A program made the position numbers and the translations under genes. From JAWVFM01 sp963823245 (lineage in GTDB: Bacteria > Actinomycetota > Thermoleophilia > Solirubrobacterales > 70-9): a DNA stretch of 64,000 nt. The notes under the pieces were generated by a model. That model ran no database searches, had not been told where the DNA came from, and saw only the letters and a program-made list of their open reading frames with translations. Location of the stretch: the NCBI GenBank assembly GCA_963823245.1, contig CAWGKQ010000003.1, forward strand, positions 62,001-126,000, written 5' to 3'. Shown here one piece after another: positions 1 to 8,289 of the stretch (the first letter of the stretch is position 1; every line of letters begins with the position of its first letter).

Positions 1-196
1 CCGACCCCCCCTTGCCGGCGGCGGCTGGGCGGCCCCGGCGCCGGGCCAGATGAGGGAGTTCTTCGACGTGCTGCGCCGTCCCGCGGGCCGGATCCACCTC
101 GCCGGCGAGCACACGGACGATCGCTTTCCGGGATACATGGAGGGCGCCGCTCGCAGCGGAGTACGCGCGGCGGCAGCGATCGAGCGCGCTGCCTGA
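1..196 (+). CDS. Flavin amine oxidase, C-terminal end (partial)
   Basis: Only the last 64 residues lie in the window, read from base 2. They contain RIHLAGEHT followed by GYMEGAARSG, the C-terminal FAD-contacting signature of the flavin-containing monoamine oxidase family. These enzymes oxidise amines to imines with reduction of FAD and release of hydrogen peroxide. The substrate cannot be judged from this fragment, and a related desaturase of the same fold is possible. The gene ends just before a 12-bp inverted repeat that probably terminates it. Confidence 0.8.
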   Translation, partial: RPPLAGGGWAAPAPGQMREFFDVLRRPAGRIHLAGEHTDDRFPGYMEGAARSGVRAAAAIERAA

Positions 197-200
197 CCGC

Positions 201-244
201 GAACGTCCCTCGGGCCCGCCCATAGCCCCTAGCGAGGGACGTTC
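201..244. terminator. 12-bp inverted repeat, probable bidirectional terminator
   Basis: Bases 201-212 (GAACGTCCCTCG) are exactly complementary to 233-244, with a 20-base spacer. The repeat lies between the convergent amine oxidase gene and the small Cys-containing gene, and its right arm encodes the last residues of the latter. There is no T tract, so the terminator role is inferred from position. Confidence 0.4.
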
Positions 245-414
245 AGGCGTTTGGCCTCGAACCCGGGGCACTCCTCGACGGGAAGCCGCGGGTAGCGCGG
301 GTACGCCGGGTCGGCGCGCGAGCGCTCGCACAGCGAAAACTCGGAGCCGCGGGTGTTCCGGATGAGTCGCTGGTGCAGGCACCGGTCGCAGAGGCCGGCG
401 GGCGGTCTCGACAT
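229..414 (-). CDS. Small four-cysteine protein of unknown function
   Basis: This 61-residue protein carries a CDRC pair near residue 9, a third cysteine near residue 29 and a fourth in the tail motif EECPGF. The arrangement suggests a small zinc- or iron-binding knuckle. No enzymatic motif is present. The ATG lies about 50 bases from the divergent ABC transporter start, so the two promoters share one short intergenic stretch. Small Cys-containing proteins of this type occur as unannotated ORFs in Actinobacteria. Function is unknown. Confidence 0.6.
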   Translation of the reverse strand: MSRPPAGLCDRCLHQRLIRNTRGSEFSLCERSRADPAYPRYPRLPVEECPGFEAKRLNVPR

Positions 415-451
415 GGGCTGAGTATTGCCGCCCGGCTAATACTTCACTTTG

Positions 452-457
452 TATAGT
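452..457 (+). promoter_or_regulatory. -10 hexamer TATAGT for a leaderless ABC transporter transcript
   Basis: TATAGT ends nine bases before the ATG at 467 and no ribosome binding site is visible. This suggests transcription starting at or near the ATG and argues against the upstream TTG at 449. Confidence 0.5.
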
Positions 458-466
458 CAGTTTTCG

Positions 467-2233
467 ATGGCGACCTTCCGGCGGCTACTGGGATTCCTGC
501 GCCCCTACCGCCGATCCGTCATCGCCTCGCTTCTGTTCGCCTGGGCCGCGATGGGGATGACCGTGCTCATCCCCTACCTGGTCGGGCGAACGGTGAACGC
601 GATCGAGCGCGACGACTCGAGCGCGATCGTCCCGCTGGCGCTGGCGATCCTCGGCGCGGCGCTGCTTCGACTCGGGCTCACGTTCGTCCGCCGCCTTGTC
701 GCCGGCAAGGTCTCGGTCAGCGTCGAATACGACCTGCGCGAGCGGTTCTACGCGCACCTGCAGCGGCTGGAGCTCGGGTTCTTCGACCACCAGCAGACCG
801 GGCAGCTCATGTCGCGGGCCACGGTTGACCTTCAGGGCATCCGCTTCTTCCTGGGGTACGGCCTCATCTTCCTGACCCAGAACGCGCTCACGCTGTTGCT
901 CGCGGGCGCCGTGATGTTCGCGATCAAGCCCGATCTCGCCGCGCTCGCGCTGCTGCCGGTGCCGATCGTGGTGCTGACCGCGATGCGCTACAACCGGCGG
1001 TCCCGGCCGGCGGTGCAGGAGATCCAGCAGCGCCTCGCCGAGCTGACCGCCGAGGCGGAGGAGTCGATATCCGGGATCCGGATCGTCAAGGCGTTCGCCC
1101 GGGAACGGCACATGCTCGAGCGCTTCCGTCACGCGGTGAGCAGGGTCTTCGACCAGAACGTGTACTCGACCAGGCTGAGCTCGTTCTACTCGCCGCTTCT
1201 CGGGTTCCTGCCGAGCCTCGGGCTCGCGGTGATCCTGCTCGTCGGCGGGCGCGAGGTGATCAACGGCGGGCTCAGCCTCGGCAACTTCACCGCCTTCTAC
1301 ACGTACCTGCTGATGCTCATCTCGCCGATGCGCATCCTCGGCACGGCGCTCGGCATGGCGCAGCGCGCCGTGGCCTCGGGCAACCGAATGTTCGAGATCC
1401 TCGACCGCGAGCCGCGAATCGAGAGCCCGCCGAATGCGCCGCCCCTGCCGGAGGGGCCCGGCCGCGTGGCGCTCCGCGGCGTCGGACTGACCTACCGCGA
1501 CGTGCCCGCGCTCCGCGACGTGGACCTAGAGGTGGAGGCTGGAAAGACCGTGGCGCTCGTTGGCCCCAGCGGGTCAGGCAAGACGAGCCTCGTCGCGCTG
1601 CTAGCGCGCCTCTACGACCCGACTGAGGGATCGGTCGAGATCGACGGCGCCGACCTACGGGAGATCGAACTGCGCTCCCTCCGCTCCGAGGTCGCGTTCG
1701 TCGCGGACGACAGCTTCCTGTTCTCCGCAAGCGTGGCCGAGAACATCGCCTACGCCCGCCCCGAGGCGACCGCCGAGGAGATCGAGCGGGCGGCACGAAG
1801 GGCACAGGCGCATGGGTTCATCACCGCCCTGCCCGAGGGCTACGAGACGCGGATCGGCGAGCGCGGCCTGACTCTGTCCGGAGGGCAGCGGCAGCGCATC
1901 GCGATCGCCCGCGCCCTGGTCGCCAACCCGCGGATCCTGGTGCTCGACGACGCGACGTCGTCGGTGGACGCCAGGACCGAGGCGGCCATCCGGCGCGGCC
2001 TGGCGGAGGCGATGGCGGGCAGGACGACCTTCATCGTCGCGCACCGCCTCTCCACGATTTCGCTCGCCGACGAGGTGATCGTGCTCGACGCGGGCCGCAT
2101 CGTCGACCGCGGGACGCACTCCGACCTCCTCGAGCGCTGCCCGCTCTACGCCGAGATAGCCGACCACGGCACAGAGGACTCCGTATACCTGCAGCGGGAC
2201 CTCGAGGAGCGGGCGGAGGTGGCGCGGCTGTGA
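467..2233 (+). CDS. ABC exporter half-transporter with degenerate ATP site
   Basis: This 588-residue protein has a six-helix exporter membrane domain (about residues 10-300) followed by an ATPase domain. Walker A is GPSGSGKT (near 366) and the signature LSGGQRQ (near 470). Two catalytic residues are altered. The Walker B stretch ILVLDDATSS has Asp where the catalytic Glu belongs, and the Q-loop glutamine is replaced in FVADDSFLF. In heterodimeric exporters such as TM287/288 this marks the non-hydrolysing subunit. The next gene starts inside this one (GTGA overlap) and supplies the consensus Glu, so the two probably form one heterodimer. Substrate is unknown; drugs or lipids are usual. The ATG at 467 is preferred to the TTG at 449. 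Confidence 0.85.
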   Translation: MATFRRLLGFLRPYRRSVIASLLFAWAAMGMTVLIPYLVGRTVNAIERDDSSAIVPLALAILGAALLRLGLTFVRRLVAGKVSVSVEYDLRERFYAHLQRLELGFFDHQQTGQLMSRATVDLQGIRFFLGYGLIFLTQNALTLLLAGAVMFAIKPDLAALALLPVPIVVLTAMRYNRRSRPAVQEIQQRLAELTAEAEESISGIRIVKAFARERHMLERFRHAVSRVFDQNVYSTRLSSFYSPLLGFLPSLGLAVILLVGGREVINGGLSLGNFTAFYTYLLMLISPMRILGTALGMAQRAVASGNRMFEILDREPRIESPPNAPPLPEGPGRVALRGVGLTYRDVPALRDVDLEVEAGKTVALVGPSGSGKTSLVALLARLYDPTEGSVEIDGADLREIELRSLRSEVAFVADDSFLFSASVAENIAYARPEATAEEIERAARRAQAHGFITALPEGYETRIGERGLTLSGGQRQRIAIARALVANPRILVLDDATSSVDARTEAAIRRGLAEAMAGRTTFIVAHRLSTISLADEVIVLDAGRIVDRGTHSDLLERCPLYAEIADHGTEDSVYLQRDLEERAEVARL

Positions 2234-4263
2234 GGGGCCGGGCACCTGACAACGGCAATCGCAACGCCGATCCCGTAACCGAGCGCGATCCCGAGATCCA
2301 GGGATCGGCGGTCGCCGAGCAGACCGAGGACGACGCGAACCAGCCGGGTCGCCTTGCGGGGACGTTGCTTCTCATCCGCGACCTGTGGCGGCTCCTTCGC
2401 GGCGAGGACCAGCGCGGGCGGAAGGTTCGCTGGATGCTCGGCCTGTTGCGACCCTACCGGCGGCGGGTGTACGCGATGCTCGTCGCCCTCGTGCTCGCCA
2501 CGGCCGCGGGCCTTGCGCCTCCCTATCTGGCCGGGCTCGCGATCGACAAGGGGATCAAGCCGGGCGACATCTCGGCGCTCGATTGGATCGTCGCCGCGTT
2601 CGTCGCCTCGGCGCTCCTCTACTGGGCGGCGAGCTACGCGCAGAGCTACCTCACGGGCTGGGTCGGCGAGCGCGCGCTTCAGGACCTGCGCGAGGAGATC
2701 TACGTCCACCTCCAGGACATGTCGATCAGCTTCTTCACTCGGCGCAAGCCGGGGGTGCTCATCTCGCGGCTGACGAACGACGTCGAGGCCCTCAACAACC
2801 TCGTCACCGACGGGATCGTGACGCTCTTCTCGAGCGTGCTGACGCTCGTCGGTGTCGTGGTGATCATGCTCCTGCTCGACTTCAGGCTGGCGCTCGTCAC
2901 GTTCGTGACCTTCCCGCTGCTGCTGATCGGAAGCCTGGTCTTCCGGATCGTTTCCGCCGGCGCCTACAGGCGAACCCGGGAGACGATCGCCGCGATCACC
3001 GCTTACCTCCAGGAAACGCTGTCGGGCGTTCGCGTCGTGCGGAGCTTTGCTCAGGAGCCGCGACACCTCAAGCGGATGGGCGAGCTCAACGAGCGCAACC
3101 GGCAGGCGAATATGACGACCGTCTACCTGAACGCCAGCTACTTCCCGGCGGTCGAGCTCCTGTCGGCGATCGGCACGGCGGCGATCCTGCTCTACGGGGG
3201 CTACCGCGTGATCGACGGCGATATCGCGATCGGGATCCTCGTCGCTTTCATCGGCTACCTGCAGCAGTTCTTCGACCCGATCCAGCAGATCTCGCAGCTC
3301 TACACGACCTACCAGCAGGGGATGGCCGCGCTCGACAAGATCTTCGAGCTGCTCGACACGCCGCCCGACATGGTTGACGCGCCCGACGCGCGCGACCCGG
3401 GCGAGATCCGCGGCGAGCTCACCCTGGAGGACGTGTGGTTCTCGTACGCGGCGGATGCGGCTCGGGCGGTGGCGACGGAGGGCGGCGACGCGGTCGAGGC
3501 GTCGATCGACGAGGTCGAGCTCGGGGATGAGGCGAGCGCGGCAACCGACGGCGCATCTGAGGACGGTGCCGCCGGCTGGGCGCTCCGCGAGATCGACCTC
3601 CACGTGCCGGCGGGACAGACGGTGGCGCTCGTGGGCGAGACCGGGGCGGGCAAGTCGACGTTCGCGAAGCTGGTGGCCCGCTTCTACGACCCGCAGCGCG
3701 GGCGCGTTCTCGTCGACGGCCAAGACCTCCGGGAGTTGAAGATGCGCGGGCTTCGCTCGCAGCTCGGGACCGTCCCCCAGGAGGGCTTCCTCTTTTCGGG
3801 CAGCGTGCGCGAGAACATCGCCTTCGGCCGACCCGACGCGAGCGAGGACGACGTGCAGGCGGCGGTGCGCGCCGTCGGGGCCGACGATTTCATCGCGAAG
3901 CTGCCCGAGGGGATCGAGACGCAGATCGGGGAGCGCGGCGTGCAGCTCTCAGCGGGACAGCGCCAGCTCGTGGCGTTCGCCCGGGCTCTGCTCGCGCAGC
4001 CGCGGATCCTCATCCTCGACGAGGCGACGTCCAACGTCGATGTGCGGACCGAGCGCGTGATCGAGCACGGGCTCGAGCGCCTGCTCGCCGGGCGGACGGC
4101 GATCGTGATCGCCCACCGCCTGTCGACGATCCGCCGGGCCGGACGGATCGTCGTGCTGGAGCACGGGCGGATCGTCGAGTCCGGGACGCACGAGGAGCTG
4201 CTCGAGGCGGGCGGGCGGTACGCGCGCCTCTACGGGACCTGGCAGGAGTTCTCGGCGGCTTAG
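2230..4263 (+). CDS. ABC exporter half-transporter, catalytic subunit, with acidic insertion
   Basis: This 677-residue exporter subunit has an N-terminal extension of about 75 residues, a six-helix membrane domain and an ATPase domain. Walker A is GETGAGKST, the Q-loop PQEGFLF is intact, and Walker B ILILDEATS has the catalytic Glu. Its signature is LSAGQRQ rather than LSGGQ. The degenerate signature therefore faces the partner's degenerate Walker B, as expected for a heterodimer with one active site. About 45 acidic residues are inserted between the A-loop tyrosine (VWFSYA) and Walker A, roughly residues 406-450. The start is a GTG overlapping the previous stop. Substrate is unknown. Confidence 0.85.
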   Translation: MRGRAPDNGNRNADPVTERDPEIQGSAVAEQTEDDANQPGRLAGTLLLIRDLWRLLRGEDQRGRKVRWMLGLLRPYRRRVYAMLVALVLATAAGLAPPYLAGLAIDKGIKPGDISALDWIVAAFVASALLYWAASYAQSYLTGWVGERALQDLREEIYVHLQDMSISFFTRRKPGVLISRLTNDVEALNNLVTDGIVTLFSSVLTLVGVVVIMLLLDFRLALVTFVTFPLLLIGSLVFRIVSAGAYRRTRETIAAITAYLQETLSGVRVVRSFAQEPRHLKRMGELNERNRQANMTTVYLNASYFPAVELLSAIGTAAILLYGGYRVIDGDIAIGILVAFIGYLQQFFDPIQQISQLYTTYQQGMAALDKIFELLDTPPDMVDAPDARDPGEIRGELTLEDVWFSYAADAARAVATEGGDAVEASIDEVELGDEASAATDGASEDGAAGWALREIDLHVPAGQTVALVGETGAGKSTFAKLVARFYDPQRGRVLVDGQDLRELKMRGLRSQLGTVPQEGFLFSGSVRENIAFGRPDASEDDVQAAVRAVGADDFIAKLPEGIETQIGERGVQLSAGQRQLVAFARALLAQPRILILDEATSNVDVRTERVIEHGLERLLAGRTAIVIAHRLSTIRRAGRIVVLEHGRIVESGTHEELLEAGGRYARLYGTWQEFSAA

Positions 4264-4287
4264 GTGGTGCTTGCGGGCCGCGTGGCT

Positions 4288-5052
4288 CTAGCCGGCGCCG
4301 ACGCCGCCCGAGCCGCCGCCGGTCGTGCCCCCGCCGGTGCCGCCGCCCGCGGGCGGGGCGCCGGTGCCGCCGCCTGCGCCGGCCGGCGGGGCCGGGGTGG
4401 GCGTCGGCGCGGGAGCGGGAGTCGGTGTGACCGGCGTGACCGGCGTGACCGGTGTGACCGGGGTGGTCGGCGCGGGCGTGACCGTCCCGCCGGTCCCTCC
4501 CGTGCCCGCGGTGCCATTGCCGCTGCCGGCCGGCGTCGTCCCTGACGGCGTCGAGGAGCCGGCGCACGCCTGCATCCCGAAGGCGCGGGCGGCGTTCTGG
4601 GCATTGGTGGTGGCCGAGTCGACCGCCGCGGCGGCGGTTGTCGAGTCGCCACCGGACCGAAGCGCCTGGGACTCCTGCTGGAGCGCGGTCACCTGGTCCT
4701 GGAGAGCGGCGAGGTAGCGGTTGAGCTGCGGCCCGCCGGAGTCGGGCGAGCCGAGCGACTTCAGGCTTTGAAGCTGGCCTTTGACGATCGCGAGCTCCTG
4801 CGAGACGGTGACGTTCCCCGCAGCGCCCGCGCTGGCGACCGGAAGCGCCTTGACGGCGCTCGATGCCTCGGCGCAGATCGCGTCGGCCTGCTTGATGAAG
4901 GCGTCCTTGCTCAGCGCCGCCGTGGTCGAGCTCCCGGTCGAGACGGTGTCGATCGAGCTGGTCGACGAGTCGCCCCCGCCGCAGCCTGCGACCGCCGCCG
5001 CAACACTCAGCGCGAAAGTGCCTGCGAGGAGCGGCTTTTTGGTACCTGCCAT
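4288..5052 (-). CDS. Lipoprotein with low-complexity Pro/Thr/Gly tail
   Basis: The chosen ATG at 5052 gives 254 residues beginning MAGTKKPLLAG, with a lipobox VAGC. The open frame runs further upstream, but that part has no signal peptide. The middle (about residues 40-150) is a helical region with paired cysteines (ICAEASS and MQACAG), resembling small actinobacterial lipoproteins of unknown function. The last 80 residues are PVT repeats followed by Gly/Ala/Pro runs. Such tails often span the cell wall. The gene is convergent with the ABC pair and probably monocistronic. Function is unknown. Confidence 0.7.
   Translation of the reverse strand: MAGTKKPLLAGTFALSVAAAVAGCGGGDSSTSSIDTVSTGSSTTAALSKDAFIKQADAICAEASSAVKALPVASAGAAGNVTVSQELAIVKGQLQSLKSLGSPDSGGPQLNRYLAALQDQVTALQQESQALRSGGDSTTAAAAVDSATTNAQNAARAFGMQACAGSSTPSGTTPAGSGNGTAGTGGTGGTVTPAPTTPVTPVTPVTPVTPTPAPAPTPTPAPPAGAGGGTGAPPAGGGTGGGTTGGGSGGVGAG
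4424..4459 (+). repeat. Four tandem 9-bp repeats in the lipoprotein tail
   Basis: The unit GGYGTGACC occurs four times head to tail and encodes the P-V-T repeats on the minus strand, with a degenerate fifth unit after it. Slipped-strand length variation is plausible here. Confidence 0.8.
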
Positions 5053-5119
5053 CGCGGAATCAAGGTAACAGAGGGGCGGACGGACTCCGTCCTTACCCGA
5101 TTTCCCGCGAATCCGCGCC

Positions 5120-5701
5120 TCAGGCCGCCTTCGGCCGGCGATGGCCGTTGCGCCCGCCGTAGTTCGGCGTTTGCGAATGGCAGTTGGGGCACAGAAGCTG
5201 AAGATTCTCCAGCCGGTTGTCCAGACCATCGCCGTTGATGTGATGCAGGGCCATGTTGAGCGGCTCGCCGAGCCAGTCGGTGTTCCCGCAGCATTCGCAG
5301 CGATCCTCCTTGAGTCCCTCCGCAATCAGTCGCCTCTTGATGTGCCCGCGATTACGCGTCCGCCCGGCGACAAGCAGGTCATCGATTGGGGTAATCCACT
5401 CGCGCGGCACCAGCTCGCCTCGCTTGACCGCCTTCTCCCACGAGGCACGACAGAAGCCAAACCTGACCATGCATTCGCGCAGCGAGGCGCCGGCATCGAC
5501 GGCGCATTGAACCTCAGTCCAGTCGTAACGCCGAGCGAATCGGTCGTCGGCCGGAACTCCGAGACGGCGCACGTGGTACGCCACTGTTGACTTGCGGAGA
5601 CCGAGACGACGCGCGATCTGGTTGTAACTCAAACCCTTTACGCGGAGCCTCGCAATTCGCGTGCGGGTCAGCGATGGAAGATTAGCCGCGCCGTCGCCCA
5701 T
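5120..5701 (-). CDS. HNH endonuclease with N-terminal helix-turn-helix
   Basis: This 193-residue protein has a helix-turn-helix (about residues 12-48, GLSYNQIARRLGLRKSTV) and a C-terminal HNH nuclease module. The module shows CECC, LHHINGDGLDNRLENL and CPNCHSQT, giving the His-Asn-His metal site plus a zinc-binding cysteine pair. Free-standing HNH proteins of this kind are often phage-derived or homing endonucleases. The gene looks AT-richer than its neighbours, sits alone, and lies 70 bases from a tRNA gene, all consistent with horizontal arrival. No recombinase or phage gene is nearby. Confidence 0.85.
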   Translation of the reverse strand: MGDGAANLPSLTRTRIARLRVKGLSYNQIARRLGLRKSTVAYHVRRLGVPADDRFARRYDWTEVQCAVDAGASLRECMVRFGFCRASWEKAVKRGELVPREWITPIDDLLVAGRTRNRGHIKRRLIAEGLKEDRCECCGNTDWLGEPLNMALHHINGDGLDNRLENLQLLCPNCHSQTPNYGGRNGHRRPKAA

Positions 5702-5706
5702 ATACG

Positions 5707-5712
5707 AACATA
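5707..5712 (-). promoter_or_regulatory. -10 hexamer TATGTT upstream of the HNH gene
   Basis: Read on the minus strand, TATGTT lies five bases before the ATG at 5701. This suggests a leaderless or nearly leaderless message. Confidence 0.35.
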
Positions 5713-5753
5713 GGTTCCCATCTCCATCGGACGGAATCGTGCCGGCAAGTGGC

Positions 5754-5759
5754 TATCCT
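5754..5759 (+). promoter_or_regulatory. -10 hexamer TATCCT of the tRNA-Gln promoter
   Basis: TATCCT lies 12 bases before the mature tRNA 5' end. The same 12-mer, GGCTATCCTCGG, recurs upstream of panC at 23034-23045. No convincing -35 box was seen. Confidence 0.45.
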
Positions 5760-5771
5760 CGGGGCGCTCCT

Positions 5772-5842
5772 TGCGGGGTCGGATAATGGCAATCCGCGCG
5801 GCTCTGGACCGCGAAATCGGGGTTCGAGTCCCTGCCCCGCAG
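5772..5842 (+). tRNA. tRNA-Gln (anticodon CTG)
   Basis: A complete cloverleaf can be drawn by hand. The acceptor TGCGGGG pairs with CCCCGCA. The D stem is GGAT/ATCC. The anticodon stem CGCGG/CCGCG holds loop CTCTGGA with anticodon CTG. The T stem CGGGG/CCCTG holds loop TTCGAGT. The U1-A72 first pair and G73 discriminator are glutaminyl-tRNA identity elements. CCA is not encoded. Confidence 0.93.
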
Positions 5843-5876
5843 TCACCGCCAACCAGCAGCCGGGGTTCGAGTCGAG

Positions 5877-7106
5877 CTAGCCGATGTCCTCAAGGTCGCT
5901 CTGGGTGTCCCCCAGCGTCTCCCCCAGGCCCTCCACGTCGACGCCCTGCTCGATCATGCGCCTCGCGTGGGTCAGGTCCTCCGAGCGGCCCACCGCGATC
6001 GCCGCCACGACCTTGCCGCCGGAGACGTAGAACGCGCTCCACTCGCCTGAGTCGCGCTCGCCGCGCCAGACGATGTCGTCCCAATCCGAGGCCGGGCCGA
6101 CGTACTCGAGGCTCGTCCAGTCGGCGAGGTCGCTGAAGAAGTAGGGCAGCTCGGTGTACGGCTCGGTCTCCCCCGCCATCGCGGCCCCCGCGTGGCGGCC
6201 CTGCTGCAGCGCAACGTCCCAGTGCTCGACCCGAAGCCTCCGCCCATGGACGATGCTGTCGTACGAGCAGCAGTCGCCCGCGGCGAAGATGCCCTCTACG
6301 GAGCTCTCGAGCTTTTGGTCGCAGACGATCCCGTTGTCGACGTCGAGGCCGCCGCGCTCGGCCAGCATGGTCTCTGGGTGCACGCCGGCACCGATGACGA
6401 CTGTGTCGCATTCGATCTCGCGACCGGCCTTCGTGCGGATCGCCTTCACCCGGTCATCGCCGAGGAACGACTCGATCTCCTCACCGCCGAAGAGCTCGAT
6501 CCCGTGCGAGGCGAGCACGTCGTGGAAGTAGCGCCCGACCTCCTCACCGAAGGCGTTCGACATCGCCACCTGCTCCATCATCACGATCGTGCACTTCGTG
6601 CCCTTGGCGGTGAGCGACGCCGCCACCTCGCTGCCGATGTAGCTGCCGCCGATCAGGACCACGTGCTCGGAGCCGGCTGCGTCCTCGCGGATCGCGTCGG
6701 AGTTGCCGAGCGTCCGCAGGTAGTGGATCCCCTCAAGCCGCGCCCCCTCGAGGTGATGCAGGATATTGACCCGCGCCCCGGTGGCCACCAGGGCCTTCCC
6801 GAACTTCACCTCGTCGTGCGGCAGCTTCGCCGCGCGCGCCGCGGCATCCAGCGACATCACGCTCGTCTCGGTGAGCAGCTCGACGCCGTTCTCCTCGTAC
6901 CAAGCGACGGGGTTGACGTAGGCGTCGCTGCGCTCGGCCTCCCCGCGCAGGTATTCCTTCGAGAGCGGCGGGCGCTCGTAAGGCGGGTCGGGCTCGCGGC
7001 CGACCAGGAGGATCGAGCCGTCGGCGCCCCGCTTGCGAAGCTCGGCGGCGCAGTTGGCGGCCGCCATGCCGCCGCCGATCAGCAGATAGTCGACCTCTCG
7101 CATCAT
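5877..7106 (-). CDS. FAD/NAD(P)-dependent ferredoxin-reductase-like oxidoreductase
   Basis: This 409-residue flavoprotein belongs to the rubredoxin/ferredoxin reductase and AIF-like group. It has an N-terminal FAD Rossmann motif (GGGMAAANCA), a second NAD(P)H Rossmann motif (GGSYIGSEVA, near residue 152) and the FAD-closing motif AAGDCCSY near residue 270. Such enzymes pass electrons from NAD(P)H through FAD to a small redox protein, but no ferredoxin or rubredoxin gene is adjacent. It is the last gene in the run of RCK and APC genes, 27 bases after the RCK stop, so it may be co-transcribed with them. The start has tandem ATG codons after a purine-rich stretch. Confidence 0.88.
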   Translation of the reverse strand: MMREVDYLLIGGGMAAANCAAELRKRGADGSILLVGREPDPPYERPPLSKEYLRGEAERSDAYVNPVAWYEENGVELLTETSVMSLDAAARAAKLPHDEVKFGKALVATGARVNILHHLEGARLEGIHYLRTLGNSDAIREDAAGSEHVVLIGGSYIGSEVAASLTAKGTKCTIVMMEQVAMSNAFGEEVGRYFHDVLASHGIELFGGEEIESFLGDDRVKAIRTKAGREIECDTVVIGAGVHPETMLAERGGLDVDNGIVCDQKLESSVEGIFAAGDCCSYDSIVHGRRLRVEHWDVALQQGRHAGAAMAGETEPYTELPYFFSDLADWTSLEYVGPASDWDDIVWRGERDSGEWSAFYVSGGKVVAAIAVGRSEDLTHARRMIEQGVDVEGLGETLGDTQSDLEDIG

Positions 7107-7133
7107 CCTCGTCCTACCCCTTCGAGGGCCGCG

Positions 7134-7814
7134 TCAGACCTGACCGTCGGGGCCGAAGTAGGCGGTGAGGTCCTCCTCGACGCGCGGGTCGAGCACCGCG
7201 AGCACCTCGTCGCCGGCCTCGAGCACCGTGTCCGGACCCGGAACGAAGCCCCGATCCTCGCGCACAACCGAGATCAGGAGGCTCCCCTCGGGCATGTCGA
7301 GGTCGGCGACCCGGTTGCCGGCGGCACGCGAGTTGTCGGGGAGGAGCATCTCGATGATCTCGAGCTTCTGCTCCGGAAGGTCGAGCAGGTGCACGAGGCC
7401 GTACTCCGGCACCTCGTGTTCGATGAGGCGGAGGATCAGGTCGGTCGCCGACACGTTCGGCCTGATGCCGAGGAGCTCGAAGTGCTCCCGATTGCGGGGG
7501 TTGTTGACCCTGGCGATCGTGCGGTCGACCAGGTACTTCTCTTTCGCGACCTGGCAGATCAGGATGTTGTCCTCGTCGTCCCCGGTGACCGCGATCACAA
7601 GATCCGCGCGCGAGATGCCCGCGCGCTCGAGCACCCAAAGCTCCGACCCGTCGCCGTACTGCACGCTGTGCTCCAGCTCCTGCTCGACCGCGGCGAACCG
7701 CTCCCGGTCGGACTCCATGAGAGTGACCTCATGGCCCTTGTCGAGGAGCTCGCGCGCGAGGTTCCAGCCCACCTTGCCGGCGCCGACGATGAGCACGTAC
7801 ATCCGGTCGCTCAC
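7134..7814 (-). CDS. RCK (TrkA-type) potassium transport regulator, two-domain
   Basis: This 226-residue cytoplasmic protein has an N-terminal RCK/TrkA-N Rossmann domain (YVLIVGAGKVGWNLA, acidic ME-SD at the end of the second strand) and a C-terminal TrkA-C domain from about residue 140. RCK proteins bind NAD(H), ATP or c-di-AMP and gate potassium channels or transporters. The GTG start overlaps the stop of the preceding RCK gene (GTGA), so the two are translated together. No TrkH/KtrB membrane subunit is in the window; the likely membrane partners are the APC permeases upstream in the same operon. Confidence 0.88.
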   Translation of the reverse strand: MSDRMYVLIVGAGKVGWNLARELLDKGHEVTLMESDRERFAAVEQELEHSVQYGDGSELWVLERAGISRADLVIAVTGDDEDNILICQVAKEKYLVDRTIARVNNPRNREHFELLGIRPNVSATDLILRLIEHEVPEYGLVHLLDLPEQKLEIIEMLLPDNSRAAGNRVADLDMPEGSLLISVVREDRGFVPGPDTVLEAGDEVLAVLDPRVEEDLTAYFGPDGQV

Positions 7815-8278
7815 GGTGCCTCCGCCTGGGCGCCGCCGTTCCCGTCGGCGGCCTGAGCCGCAGCGCGGACCTCGTCCTCGAGCATCTTGATCGCGACCTG
7901 GGTCGGGCAGATCGTGTGGACGCCCTGGCGCTCGTACCAGTCAGCGCGGAGCGGATCGAGGATGCGGGCAATCACCATCGGCACGTTGAAACGTCGCTTG
8001 GCGATCTGCGCGATCACGATGTTCGTGTTGTCGCCGTTGGTGGCTGCGACGAACGCATCAGCGCGCTGGATGCCCGCTGCCTCGAGCGCGTCGATCTCGA
8101 GCGCCGTGCCGACGGTGAACTGACCGCCCGCCTCCTCCCACGCCTCGTCCATTCCGACCTCGAGGCGAGCGTGCGACTCGGGATCCTCGTCAAGGCAGGA
8201 AACCTGGTGCCCCTCCCTGAGCATGCTTCGCGCGAGTGAGGAGCCGACGCGACCGGCGCCGACGATGAGGACGAACAT
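7811..8278 (-). CDS. RCK (TrkA-N) domain protein, single domain
   Basis: The chosen ATG gives 155 residues starting directly with the nucleotide-binding strand MFVLIVGAGRVG, and the open frame upstream is not protein-like. It contains only the TrkA-N Rossmann domain, with DED at the end of the second strand, and ends in an Ala/Gly-rich tail. There is no TrkA-C domain. Pairing with the two-domain RCK protein encoded next (GTGA overlap) suggests a mixed gating ring. It lies 11 bases after the stop of the APC permease gene. It most likely senses nucleotide to control cation transport. Confidence 0.85.
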   Translation of the reverse strand: MFVLIVGAGRVGSSLARSMLREGHQVSCLDEDPESHARLEVGMDEAWEEAGGQFTVGTALEIDALEAAGIQRADAFVAATNGDNTNIVIAQIAKRRFNVPMVIARILDPLRADWYERQGVHTICPTQVAIKMLEDEVRAAAQAADGNGGAQAEAP

Positions 8279-8289
8279 CGCCACGGATT

